Positions 40,890 through 48,967 of a stretch of 64,000 bases of DNA are shown here, piece after piece. Source of the stretch: Saprospiraceae bacterium. GTDB lineage: Bacteria > Bacteroidota > Bacteroidia > Chitinophagales > Saprospiraceae. Position numbers and translations under genes: made by a program. The notes below the pieces were generated by a model that did not search any database, had not been told where the DNA came from, and was given only the letters and a program-made list of their open reading frames with translations. The DNA is taken from assembly GCA_041392805.1 (NCBI GenBank), contig JAWKLJ010000002.1:2681001-2745000 (forward strand), read 5' to 3'. Each line of letters begins with the position of its first letter. Position 1 is the first letter of the stretch.

Positions 40890-43800
40890 AGCATTTCTGC
40901 ATTTAGGCTGATTTTGAAATCGGCATCTAATCGATCTTTCAGGAGTTCGACCAGTTCTCCCTTTCTATATTCACGGTCAAGCCGCAAGATATTATCTTTT
41001 ATATTCGTAGCCGTGATGCTACGTCTGATATTAGCCTTTCGGTAAAAATCCTGTCTATGAATTTTATCAGACGTGGCAGTTGGGCTTTTATGGATGGTGG
41101 TCAGGTAAACAAAATGCTCATGCGGTTTCATTTGCCACTTTTGCGCACCTAGCTCCCCTTCGAGGTACAGGTAAACACATGGACCATTTAGGGTCATTTC
41201 GATGCCAAATAATTGATCTCCCGCTTTTTCGGGAAGGATGGAAGCATCCTCATCTGGAAGGTAATCTTTTTTGATATAGGCAGCTCTTTTTTTCTTTACC
41301 CGCTGTTCGCCAATTTCAACCCATATTTCTTCATTGTAATAACTTTCTCTAAACCAAACAGTTTGAGCAGTGAACTCAAATCCGTTGAGCAAAAAAAGTT
41401 TTTGGTAGCAATCAAATATCTGTTGAGGATTGGCGCCATAAATATAAAAGAAACAAGCATTGCTTTTAGGGTTTAATAAAGCATAAATATCCCTTTTTGC
41501 CTGAAAAAAATCGTTTTCAAAGACCTTTAGCTCCTCTACTTTATTCGGTTGATAGGCTTCCAGTCTGAGAGAAGCCAAGCTTAGCGAAAGTTCGTGATCT
41601 TGTATGGTTCGTTCAAGCAATTTTACTTTTTTGACGATATCTGTAAAATTGGCGTGTCGGCGTATATCGGATGGATTATTCCAAAATTTTTGTTTTTCAT
41701 GCTTTTTTAGTCGCTTGAGGTTTTCTAGTTCGTTTAAGATTTGAATAAAAAAATGCCCTTCCTTAAATAAGGTAACCTCGTGTCGGAGCTTGCTGGCATA
41801 ATCTGCGTAACTATCTTTTTCCAATTCTTCGATCAGCAAGTCTAAGCCCAATGGATCGAGTTCAATCTTGAATGTGATTTTTTCTTTTTTCAAGCTGACA
41901 TTAACGATGATTTGTTCATCATAGTCCTGCTGGTTTAAATGTCGAGCGAGAGGGATAATTAGTTTATCCTGGATGCTTCTTTGCAACTGTCGGGCACCGT
42001 ATTTGGGGTGATATCCAATTTTGGCCAGATAATGCAGCACCTTATCATCTATAAACAGGTCCATCCGCCTATATCTAATACCTTCTCTCCGTTTGAACAA
42101 TTGAATTTCCCTTTCGACAACACTACGAACAACCTGTTGATCAAGCGTTTGGAAGGGAATCACCCGATCAATCCTATTGAAAAGCTCCGGCCGAAAATAG
42201 TTCTCGATAGCACTAATATATTGTTCGTCATGCTGGCTGGACCCCTTCTGCTCCCATCCGATGGTACCTCGTTGCAATTTTTCGGCTCCTATGTTGGAGG
42301 TCATGATAATGATGGTGCTACAAAAATTGACTGTTTTTCCCTGGTTATCTGATAATCGCCCCTCACTCAAAACCTGTAACAATAAATCAAAGAAAGTAGG
42401 GTGCGCCTTTTCAATCTCATCAAATAATAAAACACAAAAAGGTGATTTTCGGACGGCAGAAGTAAGTAAGCCTTCGTTGAAATAATCCGTTCCAATGAGC
42501 CTTAGAATAGCGTAATAATTGGAATACTCACTCATGTCAAAACGAACAAGATTGCTTTCATTTCCGAACATGAAATTAGCTAAGACTTTCGCCAATTCGG
42601 TTTTCCCAACCCCGGTGGGCCCTACAAAAAGGAGCGAAGCAATGGGTTGCCCCTTTCTCGCCAGTGCTGTTTTGACAGCTGCTAGAATTTCTACCAAACC
42701 ATTTACCGCAACAGCCTGACCATATATTTTTTCATTAAAACGCGCCTTTATTTTTTCTGTATCCATGGGTAAGGAGGGATCAACCATAAATATAGGCATC
42801 CCCGAGTCATCGCAAAAATACTTAATGACCTCCGCTTTGGAAATCCTCACCTTGTCAGTGGCGATAGCTTCTGACGCCTGCTTTTTATTGATAAGGATAC
42901 TTTCAAAAAAATGGATGGGTTTGCCGGGCATGCCAGAATAGGGATTAAAACGCTGGTTGAGCCTGATAACTTCCCTAATGGCATCTTCTTCAATATGTAT
43001 GTCCTGGTTAGCCGCAATGTCCTTTACCTTTTGTAGAATGATCTGATCTAGGACTTCTCCAGTGGGGGGTTGCATATTGATGACCTGGAAAAAAGAAAGG
43101 TAGTTTGGGCTTCTCAATTCAATGTTAGCCATTTCCTCCTCTGTGCATTCGGCTATAATATTGAGCTCACCGCGACTGATAAATGGCCGAAGGTATTGGG
43201 CCATACTGACCTGATTTCCTTCAGATTTACCTACCTCAAATAGTTCCATTAAATTTCGAATGAAAAGTAAATCTTCTTTGCCCGAAAGCTCCTTGCAAAG
43301 CACCGAAAGGTTATCCTGCCAGCCTGTTTCTCCCATCAGCTCTTTGATGAGCGTAGAGGCTGTGGTTTCCCAAATTTTTCCTTTCGTTTTAGGCTTTTTT
43401 CTAACAAAGGCGAGTTCCCAGACGAGGGTTGTTTTACCGACACCATGTGGACCAACCAAAAGGATATTTTTATTGAATTTGCTTTGCAGGGCTTTTTGGA
43501 ACTGGTTTAATTCCGCCTCAAACCCATACAGCACATTTCTACTGATCTGCAGTTCAGTGGCGACCCTTTGCAGCATACTTTCTGCATGTTGTTCCTCCAA
43601 CTCATCGAGGTCCTTGGGAGAGGGTAGGCTTAGTTCCATCTCACCCAACAAAAGGTCAGTTTGATCAAACCAAATGGTAGAAATAATATCCTGAACTGCG
43701 TTTAACTTGCGTTTTCGAACAAAATCTAAGCGGATGGTTTCCTGTAAGTTGCTGAATAAGGTTTCCAGGTCTTGTCCATAACCTTCGAGTCCTAACACCG

Positions 43801-44131
43801 GAATTACACCAAAATAACCGTTTACCTCTTGCTGATAAAAGCAGTCAAATACCAGGGTAAAGGATGGAAAACTGATCCCGTCCTTGGCTTCAGGAAAAGT
43901 AACGCTGATAGCTTCTAACAGAAAGTCTCCATCTCTTATTTCGTCCAACACTCGATCGAGTTTTCCCTGTTGTAAGACCTTTTTGCGGAGGCTCTCGCCG
44001 TAACGACTAATCAAGGCATTCATCGAGACGCCTACCAGAACACTTTGCTGATCACTCAGTGGTACCGTAAATACATTTTTCCCAATATGTAGCTGGAATG
44101 CATGAAAAGGAATGGAGAGCTTATAGGGCAT
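40886..44131 (-). CDS. Two-domain AAA+ (ClpA/B-like) ATPase with RF2-like C-terminal region
   Basis: 1081 residues. Non-Clp N-terminal region (1-215), D1 ATPase with Walker A GPHGVGKT (227-234), D2 with GPTGVGKT (about 503-510), FDMSEYSN, LLFDEIEKAHP and IIMTSNIGA, then the ClpB-type D2 small domain (FRPELFNRID, YGARQLQR). D1 lacks a clear Walker B (a D-E pair where INIIAECTEEE stands), so it may be ATPase-dead. From about 795 to 1000 the protein resembles domain 1 and the PCRF domain of release factor 2: FWNNP (816-820), a helical stretch, ACFFYIYGANPQQIF, then GIEMTLNGPCVYLYLEGELG. GGQ is absent. Likely an unfoldase acting on ribosome-linked substrates (inference). Not a standard ClpA/B/C/X. 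Confidence 0.8.
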   Translation of the reverse strand: MPYKLSIPFHAFQLHIGKNVFTVPLSDQQSVLVGVSMNALISRYGESLRKKVLQQGKLDRVLDEIRDGDFLLEAISVTFPEAKDGISFPSFTLVFDCFYQQEVNGYFGVIPVLGLEGYGQDLETLFSNLQETIRLDFVRKRKLNAVQDIISTIWFDQTDLLLGEMELSLPSPKDLDELEEQHAESMLQRVATELQISRNVLYGFEAELNQFQKALQSKFNKNILLVGPHGVGKTTLVWELAFVRKKPKTKGKIWETTASTLIKELMGETGWQDNLSVLCKELSGKEDLLFIRNLMELFEVGKSEGNQVSMAQYLRPFISRGELNIIAECTEEEMANIELRSPNYLSFFQVINMQPPTGEVLDQIILQKVKDIAANQDIHIEEDAIREVIRLNQRFNPYSGMPGKPIHFFESILINKKQASEAIATDKVRISKAEVIKYFCDDSGMPIFMVDPSLPMDTEKIKARFNEKIYGQAVAVNGLVEILAAVKTALARKGQPIASLLFVGPTGVGKTELAKVLANFMFGNESNLVRFDMSEYSNYYAILRLIGTDYFNEGLLTSAVRKSPFCVLLFDEIEKAHPTFFDLLLQVLSEGRLSDNQGKTVNFCSTIIIMTSNIGAEKLQRGTIGWEQKGSSQHDEQYISAIENYFRPELFNRIDRVIPFQTLDQQVVRSVVEREIQLFKRREGIRYRRMDLFIDDKVLHYLAKIGYHPKYGARQLQRSIQDKLIIPLARHLNQQDYDEQIIVNVSLKKEKITFKIELDPLGLDLLIEELEKDSYADYASKLRHEVTLFKEGHFFIQILNELENLKRLKKHEKQKFWNNPSDIRRHANFTDIVKKVKLLERTIQDHELSLSLASLRLEAYQPNKVEELKVFENDFFQAKRDIYALLNPKSNACFFYIYGANPQQIFDCYQKLFLLNGFEFTAQTVWFRESYYNEEIWVEIGEQRVKKKRAAYIKKDYLPDEDASILPEKAGDQLFGIEMTLNGPCVYLYLEGELGAQKWQMKPHEHFVYLTTIHKSPTATSDKIHRQDFYRKANIRRSITATNIKDNILRLDREYRKGELVELLKDRLDADFKISLNAEML

Positions 44132-44165
44132 ATGGAAAAAGCTGGTTGATTGATTGGTCTCAAAT

Positions 44166-44702
44166 TTATAAATTCTTGCTGCTTCCAGACAGTAATGCTT
44201 GGATTTTTTGCATTAAAATAGGCCAATCGGCTTCGTTTTTTTGATCCTGTTTCCAAATTAGTTTCGCCTTTTGGTAAAAAGCAGCCCTTTCTGCTATTTT
44301 TTGATGAATAAAAGCCTGTAATTCATCAGGATTCAATTGGGCCAATAAAGGGCGATGCGCCATTTCTTTTTGGAGCCGCTGCGCTAGTAGCGAAGGTGCT
44401 GTTTCAAGATAAATAGTGAGTCCATGTAGATTCATCCAATCCATGTTGTCAAAAAAACAAGGAGCACCCCCGCCTGTGCTAATGATAGCCTCGTCCCATG
44501 TGGCAGTTGCATGTAGACTTTTTTGTTCAATTTGTCTGAAAACCGGCTCTCCTCCCGTTTCGAAAATGGTACTAATGGACATGCCTGCATTTTCTTCGAT
44601 TAAATCGTCTAAGTCAGCAAAGGGAATATTTAGGCCCTTTCCAAGGCGTTGGCCCAGGAAGGATTTACCGGACCCCATGAAGCCAAGTAGATAAATTTTC
44701 AT
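44166..44702 (-). CDS. aroK: Shikimate kinase
   Basis: 178 residues. It phosphorylates shikimate with ATP. Walker A GFMGSGKS (7-14), the shikimate-binding Asp in ADLDDLIEE, and FETGGEPVFRQIE plus ISTGGGAPCF match the family. It sits 5 nt after the GH15 gene and 34 nt before the AAA+ gene on the same strand, so the three are likely one transcript without obvious shared function. Confidence 0.95.
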   Translation of the reverse strand: MKIYLLGFMGSGKSFLGQRLGKGLNIPFADLDDLIEENAGMSISTIFETGGEPVFRQIEQKSLHATATWDEAIISTGGGAPCFFDNMDWMNLHGLTIYLETAPSLLAQRLQKEMAHRPLLAQLNPDELQAFIHQKIAERAAFYQKAKLIWKQDQKNEADWPILMQKIQALLSGSSKNL

Positions 44703-44707
44703 ACCCT

Positions 44708-46489
44708 TTAGAAATAAATGGGTTGATCTAGTTTTTTACTAATGGCGAATGCCGCATTAATCAGGCCAACATGGCTGTAGGTTTGCGGAAAGTTTCCCCA
44801 TTGACTGCCAGAGGCTTCATGTACATCCTCGCTCAATAGACCGAGGTGGTTGCCGTGTTGTAGCAATCGATCAAAGATGGCAATGGCTTCTTTGAGTCTT
44901 CCCATTCTGGCCAAGGATTCTACATACCAAAAGGCGCAAATAAGGAACGTGGATTCTGGGGCGCCGAAATCATCCACGTGTTTATAGCGATAAAAAAGCC
45001 CTGATGGGGTGCGCAACTCCTCTTCAAGTACTTTTAGGTGTTGTTTGGCTTTGGCACTTCTGGGGTTGAGATAGCCCATATTAATAAGCTGTAAAAGGCT
45101 GGCGTCTAAATTGGAAGAACCAATGGCTTGGGTATACACCCCTCTTTTTTTATCATAGCATCGCTCCAGCATCAAAGCTGCCGCCGTTACCAGCTTTTTG
45201 GCATAGCGTTGCATTTTGGTGTCGCCAATTGCCTGGGCGATTTTTTGGCCAGCGTGCCCCCCCGCCCAATGAAAAAGAAAAGTATAACTATGCAATTGAG
45301 ATGTCCCTCTAAATTCCCATAGCCCATTATCTGGTTCCTCCATGGTGGTCTCAATCATATGCAGGCAATGCTTGACCAAATCTATCAGCGAATCACTGAT
45401 TTTGTCATTCAAGCGGTGATCTGTGAAAAAAGGAAGGAGCGTAACCAATACCTGCCCGTACACATCATTCTGAATATGCTCGTAGGCCTGGTTTCCAATT
45501 CTCACTGGCTTTTCGCCTCGGTATCCTGCCAATGGGAGAATTTTTTCTTCCGGTATTCGGTCTATGGTAATGGGGTAGAGCGGATGATATCTTTGGTTCT
45601 CATTTAGTACAATGTTTTCGACAAAACGAGCATAATCCCGAAGGATATTAAAATGACTTAAATCATTAAGTGCTTTCAGCGTATAATGGGCATCTCTAAA
45701 CCAGCAAAAGCGGTAATCCCAGTTGCGTGTACTGCCCGGAAACTCAGGCAAGCTGGTTGTCGCTCCTGCAATAATAGCCCCGGTATCCTGGTATTGATGC
45801 AGTTTAAGGGTTAAGGCAGATCGGATGACGGCCTCCTGGCGGAAATTCTCGGTGGAGGTGTTTTGAACCCACAGGTGCCAGTAGGCTTTGGTCTGAGAGA
45901 GAAAGCTTTCAGCCGAAGCGACCAAGGGCCCCTCCAAAGGAACGCCCCAGGATAAAACGAGGTATTTTGTCTCACTTAAAACAAAAGCTTGCTCTTTGTC
46001 AACAAAAGTGAGTGGGATATCTGTTGTTAACCTCAAGTGGTCCTCCAGGCCTTCGTAGCGGATATGGCTGCTGCCAAATACTTTGGGTGGGATGAATTCG
46101 CCATACTTTCCCCTGGGCTGGCAAGATACCCGAATGCGCGGACGCCCCTCAAGCGGAACAATTTTGCGGAAAAGCATAAGCGGCTTGTAAACCCTGTCAT
46201 GCTGAAAAAACCTGGGTGCAAAATCCACTACTTTGAATTTCCCATCCGGACATTCAAAGTGTGTCTCTAAAACGTTTGTGTTTTTGACGTATTTTTGGTG
46301 ATGATGAAGTATCTTTTGTTCGGGGTGAACAGAAAAACGACCACCTTTTTCTTCATCTAACAGCGTGCCTAAAACGAAGCTACTGTCGAACCGAGGCCAG
46401 CATAACCAACCGACATTGGCAAAGGTGTCGATCAGCGCTAAAAAAGCGCAGTTTCCAATGATGCCGTAATTGTACTTATGTTTTTCCAT
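44708..46489 (-). CDS. Glycoside hydrolase family 15 (glucoamylase or trehalase type)
   Basis: 593 residues, no signal peptide, so cytoplasmic. N-terminal MEKHKYNYGIIGNCAFLALID and a super-beta-sandwich region are followed by the (alpha/alpha)6 barrel. GSTRNWDYRFCWFRDAHYTL is the GH15 signature; the catalytic glutamates should be in GLWEFRGTSQLHSYTF and the later EDVHEASGSQWGNFPQTYSHVGLI. Bacterial relatives hydrolyse trehalose or dextrins. First gene of an apparent GH15-aroK-AAA+ transcript. Confidence 0.9.
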   Translation of the reverse strand: MEKHKYNYGIIGNCAFLALIDTFANVGWLCWPRFDSSFVLGTLLDEEKGGRFSVHPEQKILHHHQKYVKNTNVLETHFECPDGKFKVVDFAPRFFQHDRVYKPLMLFRKIVPLEGRPRIRVSCQPRGKYGEFIPPKVFGSSHIRYEGLEDHLRLTTDIPLTFVDKEQAFVLSETKYLVLSWGVPLEGPLVASAESFLSQTKAYWHLWVQNTSTENFRQEAVIRSALTLKLHQYQDTGAIIAGATTSLPEFPGSTRNWDYRFCWFRDAHYTLKALNDLSHFNILRDYARFVENIVLNENQRYHPLYPITIDRIPEEKILPLAGYRGEKPVRIGNQAYEHIQNDVYGQVLVTLLPFFTDHRLNDKISDSLIDLVKHCLHMIETTMEEPDNGLWEFRGTSQLHSYTFLFHWAGGHAGQKIAQAIGDTKMQRYAKKLVTAAALMLERCYDKKRGVYTQAIGSSNLDASLLQLINMGYLNPRSAKAKQHLKVLEEELRTPSGLFYRYKHVDDFGAPESTFLICAFWYVESLARMGRLKEAIAIFDRLLQHGNHLGLLSEDVHEASGSQWGNFPQTYSHVGLINAAFAISKKLDQPIYF

Positions 46490-46722
46490 AGTGGCTAAGA
46501 TATACTCACTGACTTAATTTTTACCTATTTTTTGGAGATTAAAATTACCTGCATATAATCTGCCAATGAAGAATTTAATTTTTAGGAAAAAGTCCGAATT
46601 ATATTCTCAATTGAGGATATGATATTTCCTTTAGGGCCATAACAAAATCGAAGTGTTTAATTCAAACAGCTTCTTAGAAATCTTTTTTACCTTTACAGCG
46701 GAAGCTAAAAAGCATTTACAAT

Positions 46723-47232
46723 ATGACAAAGCAGCTGATTTTTTTGTTCCTTTTATTTGGCTTTATATCCTGTCAAAATAATAAAGGGATCAATTCAGAA
46801 AAATCCGTAGAGGAAATTACGAGTGAAGCAGCCATTTCAAATGCAGATATCATTCGCAACCCCATTTCAGCGAAAGCACCTCAGGATACCATCAATGTAG
46901 CTAAGATTGTATTCGAAGAAGAGGTATACGATTTTGGAGAAGTGGAGGAAGGCGCTATTGTGAAGTATTCCTATACCTTTACCAACACTGGGAAAATGCC
47001 GCTGATTATTAGCAATGCGCGTTCGACCTGTGGCTGCACGGTGCCCAGTTGGCCCCAAACCCCAATTCCTCCTGGCAAATCCGGAACCATAAAAGTGGAA
47101 TTTGACACCAAAGGCAAAAAAGAAATTCAAAGCAAACCAATTACCATAACGGCCAACACTTATCCGGCGTCTACCAAAGTCTTTTTGAAAGGCTTTGTAA
47201 AACCAGGAAAAGCTGATTCGCCAAATTCGTGA
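46723..47232 (+). CDS. DUF1573 lipoprotein
   Basis: 169 residues. Lipobox F-I-S-C (Cys17). The Ig-like DUF1573 domain covers about 60-160: YDFGEVEEGAIVKYSYTFTNTGKMPLIISNARSTCGCTVP is its hallmark, with the invariant C-G-C-T. Family members are common surface or periplasmic proteins of Bacteroidota; function unknown. Followed by yajC after 15 nt, a frequent neighbour in this phylum. Confidence 0.92.
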   Translation: MTKQLIFLFLLFGFISCQNNKGINSEKSVEEITSEAAISNADIIRNPISAKAPQDTINVAKIVFEEEVYDFGEVEEGAIVKYSYTFTNTGKMPLIISNARSTCGCTVPSWPQTPIPPGKSGTIKVEFDTKGKKEIQSKPITITANTYPASTKVFLKGFVKPGKADSPNS

Positions 47233-47247
47233 CACAAAACTAAACAA

Positions 47248-47559
47248 ATGTATCTAGCCGTTTTATTATTGCAAGCAGCAGGTGGAGGTTACTTCCAATT
47301 ATTGTTCTTTGGAGCGATGTTCTTGATAATTTACCTTTTTATGATTCGACCTCAATCCAAACGCCAAAAAGAGCAGAAAAACTTTATGGATGCGCTGGAA
47401 AAAGGAGACGACGTAGTTACTTCTAGTGGGGTTTTAGGAAAGATAAATAAAATAGAAGATGACATCGTAACTTTAGAAGTAGGCACGAAAACCTATATCA
47501 GAATTACCAAAAATGCCATTTCTAAAGAATTGACGGATTCTGTATATCCAGGTGAATAA
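47248..47559 (+). CDS. yajC: Preprotein translocase accessory subunit YajC
   Basis: 103 residues. A single membrane helix (about 19-37) and the FMIRPQSKRQKEQKNFMDALEKGDDVVTSSGVLGKI motif define YajC, which associates with SecDF-YidC. It overlaps the YbbR-type gene by 8 nt. Confidence 0.95.
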   Translation: MYLAVLLLQAAGGGYFQLLFFGAMFLIIYLFMIRPQSKRQKEQKNFMDALEKGDDVVTSSGVLGKINKIEDDIVTLEVGTKTYIRITKNAISKELTDSVYPGE

Positions 47560-48520
47560 TATCATCAAAAAAATAACTTCCTTTAAGTTACAACAAGACA
47601 AGGCTATGCTCATTACTTGTATGGGCATAGCCTTTGTTTTTTGGGTGCTTGTCAAACTTTCACAATCGTACCCAACCATCAAAATAGTGGTATTCAACAT
47701 TGACATACCTGAAAATAAAAGCTTGGTAAAGTACCCCCCGACTGACATAAGTGCAGAATTGAAAGGAACGGGTTGGGATTTGATGTTGGAACATTTCTTC
47801 CATTCCAAGATTCCCGTTTTTATCCCAATGCCAGACAATAATTCTATGTACCTCAATCAGAATAGAATGCGAACTGAAATTCGCAATAGTCTCCGATTTC
47901 GCGAGATAGAGGTACTTTCTGTTAACTATGATGATATTCAAATCCAGCTAGAAGATAAAAAAGAGAAAAAAGTGCCGATTGTCTTTGAAAGTGAATTAAT
48001 CTTTGCTCCAGGCAATCAATTGAAGCAAATTCCTAAGCTTACCCCTGATAGCGTTCTACTTACGGGGCCAGTTAGCTTATTGGACAGCATAGCTTCATGG
48101 CCAACTAAGATGGTTCAATTGCTTGACATTAAATCATCCAGCACCTTTGAAGTGGATTTACAAAAACCAAGCCTGGAATTGAAACTGAACAAAACGCAAA
48201 CAGCTGTCAGTTTGGAGGTAGAGCAGTTCACGGAAAAGACTTTATATATTCCTGTCAAGGTGCTCAACAAACCCGAAGGAGATAGCCTGAAAATTTTTCC
48301 AGATAAGATTCAATTGACTTGCCAGGTAGGTTTAAGCCGTTATAACGAAGTGGCCTACCAAGATTTTAGTATCGAAGCTGATTTGAAAGACGTACCACTG
48401 CAAGAGGGAAAAAATACGGTTACCGTTCGCTTGACCCACCAACCGTTATTTGTCAAGGGAGCAAAACTGGAAAGAAAATCTGTGGAATTTTATATCGTAA
48501 AACACCTCGGGAAGGGATAA
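47552..48520 (+). CDS. YbbR-domain membrane protein
   Basis: 322 residues. One N-terminal membrane helix (about 18-36) then extracytoplasmic YbbR-like repeats: DISAELKGTGWDLM, KVPIVFESELIFAPGNQLKQIPKLTPDSVLLTGP (the characteristic P-x-x-V-x-x-x-G-P step) and a third near 230-310. Related CdaR proteins regulate di-adenylate cyclase in Firmicutes; no cyclase gene is adjacent here, where the neighbour is yajC. Translation is probably coupled to yajC by the 8-nt overlap. Confidence 0.85.
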   Translation: MNNIIKKITSFKLQQDKAMLITCMGIAFVFWVLVKLSQSYPTIKIVVFNIDIPENKSLVKYPPTDISAELKGTGWDLMLEHFFHSKIPVFIPMPDNNSMYLNQNRMRTEIRNSLRFREIEVLSVNYDDIQIQLEDKKEKKVPIVFESELIFAPGNQLKQIPKLTPDSVLLTGPVSLLDSIASWPTKMVQLLDIKSSSTFEVDLQKPSLELKLNKTQTAVSLEVEQFTEKTLYIPVKVLNKPEGDSLKIFPDKIQLTCQVGLSRYNEVAYQDFSIEADLKDVPLQEGKNTVTVRLTHQPLFVKGAKLERKSVEFYIVKHLGKG

Positions 48521-48967
48521 AAAAAGGTCCCACCTTAGGAAGGTGGGACTACTTAAAAACGCGCTCTCTAAAATTGGAAAGTAATCTTAAATATCTTTGA
48601 TCTGGATGATTTCTGACGCTAAATTAATAAACTACTGAGAATTCCCCAATTTTTTTTTAGAATTTAATAAAAACTACCCCGGAGACCTTAAAGACCCGGG
48701 GCAGCCCACACACTATGAGAACACCCATTTTTTTCTTGAAGAATCTACTTGCGATCTTCTATATAATAGACGTTTTTTCCAGGCAAAAAGTTATGTGCCG
48801 AAAAGTTATTGTTTTTAACAATTAGTAAGCGTTGTTGTTTAATTAATTGATTAATAGATTTTTATGCGCTATTTGTTCGCCTTGTAGATCATGCCTGAAG
48901 ACCGTGGCAAAGTTTAAATTGTCTGGATAATTGCGTATTTTAGTCCCAAACTTTAAGCTCATTACCA
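48521..48967. other. Intergenic region with two minus-strand terminator-like hairpins
   Basis: 447 nt between the YbbR gene and dnaG. Hairpin 1 GTCCCACCTT/AAGGTGGGAC (48527-48549) is preceded by seven A, so on the minus strand it has a T-tract; on the plus strand it lies right after the YbbR stop and may also act there. Hairpin 2 CCCCGG/CCGGGG (48677-48701) is followed on the minus strand by TAGTTTTT. No coding frame. A small RNA on the minus strand is possible. Confidence 0.5.
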
